Of a stretch of 64,000 bases of DNA, positions 7,501-15,565 are shown in pieces. This stretch comes from Anaerolineae bacterium. GTDB lineage: Bacteria; Chloroflexota; Anaerolineae; 4572-78; J111. The notes beneath the pieces are model-generated. The model searched no databases. It worked only from the letters and a program-made list of their open reading frames with translations, and was not told the DNA's origin. Numbering within the stretch: position 1 is the first letter of the stretch; the number at the start of each line of letters is the position of its first letter. The translations under genes and the position numbers were made by a program. The DNA is taken from positions 31,255-95,254 of the forward strand of contig JAKLJP010000029.1 of NCBI GenBank assembly GCA_023151115.1, read 5' to 3'.

Positions 7501-8649
7501 TCAAATGACATTTTTGTTAGGCATTACCTGGGCCAGCCGGGCGACGCCTTCGAGCAACTGCTCGGTCTCGTAAAAAGCAAAGCTCAACCGCAGGTAGTTG
7601 GCGAGGCCGCCGCTGCTCGAAAACTTGGGGCCGGGCTGAAAAGAGACATCGCGGGGGCGGGCCTCGGCCAATAATTCCTGCGCGTTGTAACCTGCGGGCA
7701 AGCGCAGCCAAATAAAGAAGCCGCCGCCGGGTTCGGCAAAGCTAACCGAGCCGGGCAGGTGTTGGCGCAGGGCCGCACTCAGGGCCGCCGACCGCTCCCG
7801 GTAAACAGTTTTGAGATGAGCCAGACACGCATCCTGCAAACCCAATTCAATCAAACTCTGCGCCACACCCGACGTGAACGGATTGAGACCGCCGCCGCTT
7901 TCCAATAACCCCGCATGGATCAACCGGTCGAGTTGGGCCGGGGCGGCTTGCGCCCAGCCCAAGCGCAGACCGGGGGCGGTGATCTTGGAAAAGGAACCGA
8001 GGGAGATGACCCGATCCGTCAAAATATGGGCGGCCAGAGGCGGCGGCGGGGTGACGCTGTAATCGAGCATCTGATAGACCTCATCGGCCACAATCAGAAA
8101 GTCGTGCTCGCGGCTCAAATGAAGCAGCCGCTCTCGCCGCTCGGCAGCGAGGGTAGCGCCGGAAGGGTTGTGAAAGGCGGGGATGGTGTACAGCAAGACC
8201 GGCCGGTATTGGGTCAGCTTTTCCTCCAATGCCTCGATGACCAACCCGTTTTCATCCATGGGAATGCCGACGATGTTGAGCCGGTAGTCTCGGAAAATTA
8301 ACAGGGCCAAAAAATAGGTTGGCTCTTCGACAAAAATGGTATCACCGGGTTGGGTAAAGCGAGTGCAGATCAAATCCAACGCCTGGGACGCGCCGGAGGT
8401 AATCAACAAATGTTCCGGCTCGACCGGCAGGCTGTAGCGCGCAGTTAAAAACTGAGCCAGCGTCGCCCGGAAGTAACCATCACCCTGTTCAGCCCCATAT
8501 TGCAACAGCGAGGGGTCGCCCTGGCTTAAACGATGGTTGGCAGCCTGCCGCAGCGCCGCCAGGGGCAATAATGACATCGAAGGCTGGCCGACGCCAAAAT
8601 CAATCATCCCCTCCGGGATATTCAGTTGGGTTGTTTGCAGAATAGACAT
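7501..8649 (-). CDS. PLP-dependent aminotransferase, class I/II (MocR/LysN-like)
   Basis: A 382-residue fold-type I aminotransferase resembling 2-aminoadipate/valine-pyruvate aminotransferases. The PLP lysine is in SLGSFSKITAPGLRLGW, the Asp that contacts the pyridine nitrogen in FLIVADEVYQMLDY, and IPAFHNPSGATLAAERRERLL is the conserved Asn-Pro-Ser-Gly motif. No N-terminal DNA-binding domain is present, so it is an enzyme rather than a MocR regulator. An AGGAG site lies just upstream of ATG 8649. It may feed 2-oxo acids to the neighbouring 2-hydroxyacid dehydrogenase. Confidence 0.88.
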   Translation of the reverse strand: MSILQTTQLNIPEGMIDFGVGQPSMSLLPLAALRQAANHRLSQGDPSLLQYGAEQGDGYFRATLAQFLTARYSLPVEPEHLLITSGASQALDLICTRFTQPGDTIFVEEPTYFLALLIFRDYRLNIVGIPMDENGLVIEALEEKLTQYRPVLLYTIPAFHNPSGATLAAERRERLLHLSREHDFLIVADEVYQMLDYSVTPPPPLAAHILTDRVISLGSFSKITAPGLRLGWAQAAPAQLDRLIHAGLLESGGGLNPFTSGVAQSLIELGLQDACLAHLKTVYRERSAALSAALRQHLPGSVSFAEPGGGFFIWLRLPAGYNAQELLAEARPRDVSFQPGPKFSSSGGLANYLRLSFAFYETEQLLEGVARLAQVMPNKNVI

Positions 8650-8699
8650 GGGACTCCTGAAGTTTGACTTTTAAAGGAAAAGAGGTAGTTTTTGTGTTG

Positions 8700-8755
8700 C
8701 GGAATGTGTCTTGCGTCTTGTGTGAGTAAACACAAGACGCAACACGCAAGACGTT
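8700..8755. repeat. Heptamer hairpin between divergent genes
   Basis: TCTTGCGTCTTGTGT and ACACAAGACGCAACACGCAAGA form the arms of a hairpin with a loop of about 6 nt. It sits between the divergent aminotransferase and hydroxyacid dehydrogenase genes. Confidence 0.75.
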
Positions 8756-8781
8756 TATAATCTTTAATTTGAAGGACCCTC

Positions 8782-9762
8782 ATGGACATCGTTTGCACCG
8801 ACGAATCTTCTGACGGCGTCAGCGAGCGGCAAATTGTCGAAGCTGCCGGGCTGACCTTTGCTTTTCGACCCTGCCGCACCCCGGCAGAGTTGGTGGAGGC
8901 CAGTCGAGAGGCCAGGGCGCTGCTGGTCGGGCTGCTGCCCCTGCCCGGCGACCTGCTGCGGCAGCGACCGGAGCTAAAGCTAATTGTGGCTTGCAGCACC
9001 GGCTGGGATCATATTGACTTGGCGGCGGCCACCGAGTTAGGCATTCTGGTCTGCAATGCCGGCGATTACTGCGCCGACGAAGTGGCCGACCACACCCTGC
9101 TGCTGCTGTTGGCGGCCTGGCGTAAACTGCCCCTGCTGACCGCCGAGGTCCGGCAGGGCGGCTGGAATTTCGACTGCGCCGGCGCGCCCCGCCCGCTCAA
9201 AGACACAGTTCTGGGAATTATGGGCGTAGGGCGGATTGGCTCCAGGGTGGCGCAGCGGGCCAAAGCGTTCGGCTTGCGGGTGATCGGCTATGACCCCTTT
9301 GTGCCGCCGGACCAAATTGCGACACGGGGGCTTGAGCCGGTTTCCCTGCCCCAACTGTTGGCCCAGGCCGAGATTATTTCGCTCCATTTGCCTAGCCAAG
9401 AAAACAGGCAGCCGGTGCTTGATGCCGTCGCCTTGGCCCAAATGCGGCCCGGTGTGCTGCTGATCAATGTTTCCCGCGCCGATTTGGTAGATATGGCCGC
9501 CGCCAGAGCCGCCTTGGAAAGCGGTCAATTAAGCGGCCTGGCCCTTGACGTGTGGGCAACCGAGCCGCCGGCAGCCCTCGATCCTCTCTTTGACCATCCC
9601 CAGGTAATCGTTACTCCCCACGCTGCCTGGTACTCCACCCACAGCGTCCGGGCGCTCCACCAGCGGACGGCGGAGGAGGCGGTGCGGGTGTTGGGGGGGC
9701 AGCCGCCGAGGTTTGGGATTAACCGGCCTCAGACACCTCGGCTACCTCACCTAAAAATATGA
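8782..9762 (+). CDS. D-isomer-specific 2-hydroxyacid dehydrogenase
   Basis: A 326-residue NAD-dependent dehydrogenase interconverting 2-oxo and D-2-hydroxy acids. The C-terminal-inserted Rossmann domain shows GIMGVGRIGSRVAQ. The catalytic Arg is in NVSRADLVD, the Glu in DVWATEPP, and the His in VTPHAAWYS, so all three active-site residues are present. It resembles the CtBP/phosphoglycerate dehydrogenase-like branch; substrate uncertain. The stop codon (TGA at 9760-9762) is the first element of a heptamer-repeat hairpin. Confidence 0.9.
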   Translation: MDIVCTDESSDGVSERQIVEAAGLTFAFRPCRTPAELVEASREARALLVGLLPLPGDLLRQRPELKLIVACSTGWDHIDLAAATELGILVCNAGDYCADEVADHTLLLLLAAWRKLPLLTAEVRQGGWNFDCAGAPRPLKDTVLGIMGVGRIGSRVAQRAKAFGLRVIGYDPFVPPDQIATRGLEPVSLPQLLAQAEIISLHLPSQENRQPVLDAVALAQMRPGVLLINVSRADLVDMAAARAALESGQLSGLALDVWATEPPAALDPLFDHPQVIVTPHAAWYSTHSVRALHQRTAEEAVRVLGGQPPRFGINRPQTPRLPHLKI

Positions 9763-9820
9763 TGCGTGATACGTGATCCGTGATCTTTAAGGTTCACACA
9801 TCACGTATTACGCATCAGAC
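9760..9820. terminator. Heptamer hairpin between convergent genes
   Basis: TGATGCGTGATACGTGAT pairs imperfectly with ATCACGTATTACGCATCA across a short loop. It fills the gap between two convergent genes and could end both transcripts, although there is no long T tract. Confidence 0.55.
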
Positions 9821-9821
9821 C

Positions 9822-10778
9822 TTAAATCTGCGTCCTCGGGTCCAGGGCATCGCGCAGCCCATCGCCGACAAAGTTGATGGCTAAAACGGTCAGGGTGATG
9901 AGCAGGCCGGGAAAAATCCAGAGCCAGGGTTCGGTTTCCAGGCGGTCGTAGGAGCTAACCAGCAGGTTGCCCCAACTGGCGGTGGGCGCTTGCACCCCCA
10001 ACCCCAAAAAGCTAACGTAGGCTTCGGAGAGAATGGCCGAGGCGACCCCCAGCGTGGCGGCGACGATGATCGGGGCGATGCTGTTGGGCAAAATATGACG
10101 GAAGATAATCGGGGTGTTGGGTGTGCCGATGGCCCGCGCCGCCTGAACGTAATCGCGTTCTTTGAGCGACAGGAATTGAGCGCGGACGATGCGGGCCAGG
10201 TAAGTCCAGTTGGTCAGGCCGATAATCAGGATGATGACCAGCACGCTGCCGCTAAAGGTCCGGCCAAAAAGCTCGATGGTATTAATCTCCATAGCGAAGA
10301 ATTTGCCGACGACAATCAGCAGGAACAACTGGGGAATGTTGAAAACCGCCTCGGTGAAACGCATCAAAACAGCGTCAATCGTGCCGCCGTAATAACCGGC
10401 CATCGCCCCGATGAGCGTTCCCACCACCAACGCCACCAGCATGGCCGACACGCCAATTACCAGCGAAATTTGGCCGCCCGAAATGGTCCGGGCCAACAAA
10501 TCGCGCCCGACGCTGTCGGTGCCAAAAGGATGTTCCAGGCTGGGCGGCTGCAATTTGATCTTGGTGTTGTTAAAATTGGCGTAGGACTCCGGCATAAAAA
10601 TAGCCCCGACGGTACAGTACAGCAGAATCAGCCCCAGAATGACCATGCCAATCATCGCCATTTTATGGCGGCGAAAGCGCAGCCAGACCAGTTGCCCCGG
10701 CGAAAGGGCCGGTTTGGTAAATGAGTCGGCCCGCTTGAGCGGAGCCGTCGAGGGGGCAGCCGTAGTGGTCGTGGTCAT
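9822..10778 (-). CDS. Dipeptide/oligopeptide ABC transporter permease (DppC/OppC type)
   Basis: A 318-residue permease. A cytoplasmic N-terminus with an N-terminal OppC_N segment (FRRHKMAMIGMVILGLILLY) is followed by the periplasmic EHPFGTDSVGRDLLAR motif typical of DppC, then five further helices. The EAA-type loop that docks on the ATPase reads AILSEAYVSFLGLGVQAPTASWGNLL. It is the third gene of a binding protein - DppB - DppC unit; no ATPase genes follow in this window. Confidence 0.9.
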   Translation of the reverse strand: MTTTTTAAPSTAPLKRADSFTKPALSPGQLVWLRFRRHKMAMIGMVILGLILLYCTVGAIFMPESYANFNNTKIKLQPPSLEHPFGTDSVGRDLLARTISGGQISLVIGVSAMLVALVVGTLIGAMAGYYGGTIDAVLMRFTEAVFNIPQLFLLIVVGKFFAMEINTIELFGRTFSGSVLVIILIIGLTNWTYLARIVRAQFLSLKERDYVQAARAIGTPNTPIIFRHILPNSIAPIIVAATLGVASAILSEAYVSFLGLGVQAPTASWGNLLVSSYDRLETEPWLWIFPGLLITLTVLAINFVGDGLRDALDPRTQI

Positions 10779-10798
10779 GGATGCTCCTTTAGACGGCC

Positions 10799-11830
10799 CT
10801 AGGCCAGATGAATGCGCGGATCAAGATAGGCATAAACCAAATCGGTTACAATCTGAAAAAAGACGACCGCCACCGAAATCATGACCATAATGCCCATAAT
10901 CACGGCGATATCGGCCCGTTCGGTGTGGTCAATAAAGAGCCGGCCCATGCCCGGCCAGGCAAAAATACTTTCAGTCACAATCGCCCCGGCCAGCAGCAAG
11001 GGTAAATCCAGGCCGACAATCGTGACCAGCGGCAGGGAGGCATTTTTGAGAGCATGGCCGTAAATCACCATGCGGCGCGGCAAGCCTTTGGCCCGGGCGG
11101 TACGGATATAATCTTGGTTGATTACTTCCAGCATCGAAGCCCGGACGTAGCGGCTGTAACCGGCCACGCTGATGATGGTCAGGGTGGCGACGGGCAAAAC
11201 CAAATGCCACAGGATTTGCGGGATGGTTTTGCCCGCTTCCGGCTCGAACATGCCGACGGTGGGGAAATAGGGCAGGCCCCAGGCTTTGAAATTAACGGCA
11301 AAGACATACATCATCATCAAGGCCAGCCAAAAGACCGGCATCGAGTAGCCGATAAAAGAGAACGAGGTGAGTAGATTATCCACCCACGAATACTGCCGCA
11401 GCGCCGAATAGACGCCCACCACCAGCGAGAAAAAGATGATTAGAACCTCCGCCGGGAGCATCAACAGCAGGGTATTGGGCAGGCGCTCCGTGATCAGGTC
11501 CAGGGCCGGACGGCGGGTCACAATTGAGGTACCGAAATCCCCTCGAATGACCCCTTTACGTTTGCCGGGTTCATCGCCGACGCCGTCGCCATCTTTGTCT
11601 ATGGTGGTCCAATCGTTGCCAACCAGCCAGTAAAGATATTGGACGGGCAGCGGTTGGTCCAGCCCAAATTGGCGCATCAGCCGCTCGCGGTCAGCAGCGC
11701 GGATGCGCTGGCGACCCCCCAGCGTGGCCAGGGGGTCGCCCATGCTATTGGTTAAGATAAACAGCACAAAGGTAATAATCAAGAGTAACGGAATTGCCTG
11801 CAAGATGCGGCGGAGGATGTATTGAGTCAT
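10799..11830 (-). CDS. Dipeptide/oligopeptide ABC transporter permease (DppB/OppB type)
   Basis: A 343-residue permease with the DppB N-terminus (MTQYILRRILQAIPLLLIITFVLFIL), the loop GDPLATLGGRQRIRAADRERLMRQFGLDQPL and six membrane helices; YVRASMLEVINQDYIRTARAKGLPRR is the ATPase-contacting loop. Residues about 73-90 carry an inserted Asp/Gly-rich segment (DKDGDGVGDEP) that looks like a calcium-binding loop in the extracytoplasmic region; it is not a usual part of the family. It is encoded 20 bp upstream of the DppC gene. Confidence 0.9.
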   Translation of the reverse strand: MTQYILRRILQAIPLLLIITFVLFILTNSMGDPLATLGGRQRIRAADRERLMRQFGLDQPLPVQYLYWLVGNDWTTIDKDGDGVGDEPGKRKGVIRGDFGTSIVTRRPALDLITERLPNTLLLMLPAEVLIIFFSLVVGVYSALRQYSWVDNLLTSFSFIGYSMPVFWLALMMMYVFAVNFKAWGLPYFPTVGMFEPEAGKTIPQILWHLVLPVATLTIISVAGYSRYVRASMLEVINQDYIRTARAKGLPRRMVIYGHALKNASLPLVTIVGLDLPLLLAGAIVTESIFAWPGMGRLFIDHTERADIAVIMGIMVMISVAVVFFQIVTDLVYAYLDPRIHLA

Positions 11831-11876
11831 GCGTTACTCCCAAAGGCAGCAGGGGTGCGGGGTCGCAAGATAACAA

Positions 11877-11932
11877 GGTAGCAGGTAGCAAGTAATACTT
11901 GCTACCCTGCTACTTTGCTACCTGCTACTCTG
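11877..11932. repeat. Heptamer hairpin overlapping a stop codon
   Basis: TAGCAGGTAGCAAGTA and TACTTGCTACCCTGCTAC form hairpin arms, followed by further CTGCTAC units. On the minus strand the TAG stop of the binding-protein gene (11927-11925) lies within this repeat. Confidence 0.75.
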
Positions 11933-13781
11933 CAATATCCCACTCATTGGCATTAAAGAACGGATTGACGCCGGAGAACTTGACTCCGGTCAGGCGCGGG
12001 TTGACCGCCCATTGATCTTCATCACCCCACATCCCAATATAATAAACGTTGTCGTACATAATCTGCTGAATCTCGTACATCAGCTCCAAACGCTTTTGGG
12101 GGTCAATCTCTACCGATTGCTGTTGGAACAGTGCATCCAGTTCTTCGTCGCAAACAAACCAGTTGCCGCCAGAAGGATTCTCATCGGTGGGAATCTGACT
12201 GCACAGCCAGTTGTCGGTGTTGGGGTCTGGGAAGGCGTATACATTTGACCATTGCGCAAAATCTGAATCGCCCACGGCCACCGGGCCGTCTTCGGCATAA
12301 CCGGCAAAGAAGACATCCCCCTCAAAGTTGAACAGTTCCACCCCGATGCCAATTTCGGCCAACTGCTGCTGGACGACGGCCTGGGTGTCTTTGCGAACAG
12401 GGCGCGGCGTGGTCACGTAGCGCAGCACCAGTTCTTCGCCATCCTTGTCGCGGGTGCCGTCGCCGTTGCTGTCTACCCAGCCGGCTTCATCCAGCAAGGC
12501 TGCGGCCTGTTCGGGGTCGTAAGGATAAGGCTCCAGGTCGGGGTTGGCCCAGGCCGAGCCATTCCAGAAGGTAGCATTGGGTTTGGTTAGGCCAAAGAGC
12601 AAATCCTCGGTAATCTGCTCCCGGTTAACGCCCAAAGCAAGCGCCTTGCGCACGTTCAGGTCAAGCATACCGGGGTGCGCGCTATCGGGCCGCATGTTTA
12701 AGAACCAGCCCTCGTTATAACCCGATGAGGCGCTCATAATATTAATGCCGTTTTCTTTCAGGTCAGGAATATCGGCAAAGCTGACAAAGGTACCGATATC
12801 CACATCGCCCGCTTTAAGCGCGGCGTTCTGGGCAGCATCATCGGCCAGGATGCGGAAGAAAACTTCGTCTATTTTGGCTATATCACCGTGATAATTCTCA
12901 TTGCGGGTAAAGGAGAAGTGGCTGCCGGTTTCAAACTCTTTGAACACAAAAGGGCCAATGCCAACGCTGGGGGCGCGGTTCCATTCGGCGGTGTCAATGG
13001 TGCCTTCGGCCTCAAAAACCGGCTCCAGAATGTGCTTTGGCAAAATCGCCCCGCCATTGGCTTTGACAAAGAGCACCGACTGCCAGGCCGGGAAGGGTTT
13101 AGTGAGTTTGACTTCAACCGTCAAAGGATCAGGCGCGGTTACATCCTCGACAAATTCATCATAGGGGTAGCGGGTGATAACGGTATTACCTTCATCCATC
13201 ACCATTTGCCAGGTAAAGACCCAATCCTCGGCAGTGTACGGCTCGCCGTCGGACCAGGTCAAACCTTCCTTTAATTTGAAGGTCATGGTCAGGCCATCCT
13301 CAGAAATACCGCCGTTCTGGATGCTGGGCATCTCGGTCAGGTGGACCAGGCAGGGCTGAGCCTTTTCATCAAAATTCCAGGGACGTTCCAACCATAAAGC
13401 GGTCGTAATCCAGCTAAACCATTGATCGGTGTAATGGGGGTTAAAAGAACTCGGTTCCTGGGTAAAGCTGATTCTGACCACTTTGCCTTCGCTGTCGGCA
13501 GCGGCTTCAGCCGTTGCTTCCGCAGTAGCCTCCGCTTCGGCGGTGGCTTCCGCTTCGACCGTTGGGGGCAGGTCGGCGCAATCCGGCACGACTACTTCGG
13601 CTTCGGCAGTAGCTTCTGCCGTAGGTTCAGCTTCTTCAGTGGCAGTTGGGGTGATAGCGGCAGCGACTTCCGTTTGGGCCTGCTCAGGGGTGCTGGGCGC
13701 AAGCTGGGCGCTGCCATAACTGGCTAAAAACAATAAGGTTACCATCACAAAGATTGACCACCAAGGTCGTTTTGCAAACAT
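11925..13781 (-). CDS. Peptide/nickel-type ABC transporter substrate-binding protein (family 5)
   Basis: A 618-residue extracytoplasmic solute-binding protein of family 5. Residues 1-25 form a signal peptide without a lipobox Cys. Residues about 30-95 are a Thr/Glu/Ala-rich spacer with many TAEA units. The binding domain starts near residue 100 (VVRISFTQEPSSFNPHY) and shows the family motifs LKEGLTWSDGEPYTAEDWVFTW and GNVREQIT-like ALGVNREQI. It delivers substrate, probably peptides, to the DppBC permeases encoded just downstream. The spacer probably positions the domain away from the cell surface. Confidence 0.9.
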   Translation of the reverse strand: MFAKRPWWSIFVMVTLLFLASYGSAQLAPSTPEQAQTEVAAAITPTATEEAEPTAEATAEAEVVVPDCADLPPTVEAEATAEAEATAEATAEAAADSEGKVVRISFTQEPSSFNPHYTDQWFSWITTALWLERPWNFDEKAQPCLVHLTEMPSIQNGGISEDGLTMTFKLKEGLTWSDGEPYTAEDWVFTWQMVMDEGNTVITRYPYDEFVEDVTAPDPLTVEVKLTKPFPAWQSVLFVKANGGAILPKHILEPVFEAEGTIDTAEWNRAPSVGIGPFVFKEFETGSHFSFTRNENYHGDIAKIDEVFFRILADDAAQNAALKAGDVDIGTFVSFADIPDLKENGINIMSASSGYNEGWFLNMRPDSAHPGMLDLNVRKALALGVNREQITEDLLFGLTKPNATFWNGSAWANPDLEPYPYDPEQAAALLDEAGWVDSNGDGTRDKDGEELVLRYVTTPRPVRKDTQAVVQQQLAEIGIGVELFNFEGDVFFAGYAEDGPVAVGDSDFAQWSNVYAFPDPNTDNWLCSQIPTDENPSGGNWFVCDEELDALFQQQSVEIDPQKRLELMYEIQQIMYDNVYYIGMWGDEDQWAVNPRLTGVKFSGVNPFFNANEWDIAE

Positions 13782-13926
13782 TTTCTCCTCCTGAATAGAT
13801 TTATCTCAAAAGTCAACATTATTGAAAGCTTTGAGTAAATATAAGCGTAATCCTACTGCCTCACCCCCTTTCGATTTTTATGGAGAACATTCGGAAACTC
13901 CACACTCACTTTGCTTACCGAGCTTG

Positions 13927-14089
13927 TCCGGCGATGAAGTCGCCGGATTATGAAACAACGCCCGATTAATCGAGTTAAAGCCGGGTTCACCCGGCGCTGT
14001 AGAGTAGCCCTGGCATTCATGCCGGGGCAGATCAGGTCAGCAAAGCAGGTTTGCTCTGGGTATATTAAAGAAACCAGAGCAAGCTCTGG
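13927..14089. repeat. BIME-like array of six small hairpins (array A)
   Basis: Hairpins: TCCGGCGA/TCGCCGGA (13927-13947), CCCG-ATTAAT-CGAG (13961-13974), GCCGGGT/ACCCGGC (13980-13995), CCCTGGC-ATTCAT-GCCGGGG (14008-14027), AGCAAA/TTTGCT (14039-14055) and CCAGAGC/GCTCTGG (14074-14089). The fourth is the covarying partner of a hairpin at 31978-31997. It fills the 318-bp gap between the M20 gene and the binding-protein gene; no gene was found here. Confidence 0.7.
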
Positions 14090-14099
14090 ACTCCAAAAT

Positions 14100-15287
14100 T
14101 TACTTCAACTCACCTCTTACAAAGCGCAAAGCGGTTTCGGCCAGCATGGCCGCGCCGACAGGGAGGGCATCTTCGTCCAGGTTGAAGGTGGCTTCGTGCA
14201 GGCCGCCGTATTCGCCAACAGGGGGCTTGACGCCCAAGCGGAACATAGCCCCCGGCGCTTTGGCGGTCATGTAAGCAAAATCTTCCGCGCCAAAGCTGGC
14301 CATATCCTCGTCGGTTACTTTGTCGCTGCCCAGCAGATCAACCCCGACCTGCTGCAGCCAGCCGACAACCGTCGCATCATTCGCTAACGGGGGATAACCA
14401 ATATCAAACTCGAGCCGGTAATCGCCGCCCAAGGTGCGGGCAATGGAGGCCGCTTTCTCGACCTCTTCGCGCAGCTGCAGCCGGACTTTTTCATCGTGGC
14501 TGCGTAAAGTGCCCTCGATGTAGGCTTCGGCAGGGATAACATTACTCGCGCTGCCGGCCCGAACAATGCCGACCGTGACCACGCCGGAACGGAGCGGGTT
14601 GAGCCGGCGCGAGGGGATTCCATACAACGCTTGCAGCACCTGGGTTGCCAGCCAGATGGGGTCTAACCCGGCGTAGGGATGAGCGGCATGCCCGCCCCGG
14701 CCATGAATGTGCAGGTGAAAATCATCTACGGCTGCCTGGGCCACACCGGGAGCTACCCTGATTTTGCCCACCTCAAGCCTAGAATCCACATGCAGGGCAA
14801 TGACCGCATCCAGCCCATCGAGCGCGCCAGCGGCAATCATACGGGGCGCGCCGCTGAGGCCCTCGTCGTCAAACCCCTCTTCCGAGGGTTGAAAGAGCAG
14901 CCGGACTTCACCCGGCAGGTCCACTTCTTTGAGCAGCATAGCCACACCCAACAACATCGCGGTATGGGCGTCGTGGCCGCAGGCGTGCATTTTGCCAGGG
15001 ATTTGGCTGGCGTACTCGACCCCGGTTTGCTCCAGAATGGGCAGGGCGTCCATATCGGCCCGGATACCGATAGCCGGTCCGCGCCCCTGCCCCAGCCGGG
15101 CCACCACGCCGGTTTTGCCCACCCCGGTTTGGGTTTCGACGCCTAAATCGGCCAGGGTTTGGGCCACCAGTCCGGCAGTTTCGTAAAGATCAAAACCCAA
15201 CTCCGGCTTTTGGTGAATAATCCGGCGCAGCCGCACGATCTCACCTTTGAGCAGTCTGGCTCGTTGTAATATGGCTTGATCAGTCAT
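14100..15287 (-). CDS. M20-family amidohydrolase (N-acyl-amino acid / hippurate hydrolase type)
   Basis: A 395-residue metallo-amidohydrolase of the M20D group, which removes acyl groups from N-acyl amino acids or related amides. Signatures: RRIIHQKPELGFDLYET, GIRADMDALPILEQTG with a metal Asp, GKMHACGHDAHTAMLLG with two metal His, and FQPSEEGFDDEGLSG with the catalytic Glu. A dimerisation domain occupies residues about 185-300. It lies upstream of the peptide-type importer on the same strand, so the two may act on the same class of compound. Confidence 0.9.
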   Translation of the reverse strand: MTDQAILQRARLLKGEIVRLRRIIHQKPELGFDLYETAGLVAQTLADLGVETQTGVGKTGVVARLGQGRGPAIGIRADMDALPILEQTGVEYASQIPGKMHACGHDAHTAMLLGVAMLLKEVDLPGEVRLLFQPSEEGFDDEGLSGAPRMIAAGALDGLDAVIALHVDSRLEVGKIRVAPGVAQAAVDDFHLHIHGRGGHAAHPYAGLDPIWLATQVLQALYGIPSRRLNPLRSGVVTVGIVRAGSASNVIPAEAYIEGTLRSHDEKVRLQLREEVEKAASIARTLGGDYRLEFDIGYPPLANDATVVGWLQQVGVDLLGSDKVTDEDMASFGAEDFAYMTAKAPGAMFRLGVKPPVGEYGGLHEATFNLDEDALPVGAAMLAETALRFVRGELK

Positions 15288-15431
15288 GGGTCAAGTTCCT
15301 GATTTTGAATTGGGATAACTTGGAAACGTAAAGTAGGGTGTCAGCAGACGGAAGTGGGGGCATTATAGCGATTCCAATTTGAAAACGCAAGCCTTAAGAA
15401 GTTGTTGCTCATCGTCTTACCGCATGCTATA

Positions 15432-15527
15432 CTCAGTAGGCCCAATTTTTCACTTTAGCTGGCGCATCCCTATACGCCAGCGGGCGGCATAGGGATGCCA
15501 CCCTACGGGAAAGTTGGATCTACTGAG
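15432..15527. repeat. MITE-like inverted repeat, copy 2
   Basis: 96 bp with ends CTCAGTAGGCCCAA and TTGGATCTACTGAG and inner arms GCATCCCTATACGCC and GCGGCATAGGGATGC. It lies in the divergent region before mutS. Confidence 0.85.
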
Positions 15528-15532
15528 AATCA

Positions 15533-15562
15533 TTAACCATTCACAATTCACTATTCACAATT
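15533..15562. repeat. Heptamer tract at the mutS start
   Basis: AACCATTC/ACAATTC/ACTATTC/ACAATTT units end 4 bp before the mutS ATG, where a Shine-Dalgarno site would be expected; none is visible. Confidence 0.65.
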
Positions 15563-15565
15563 TTT

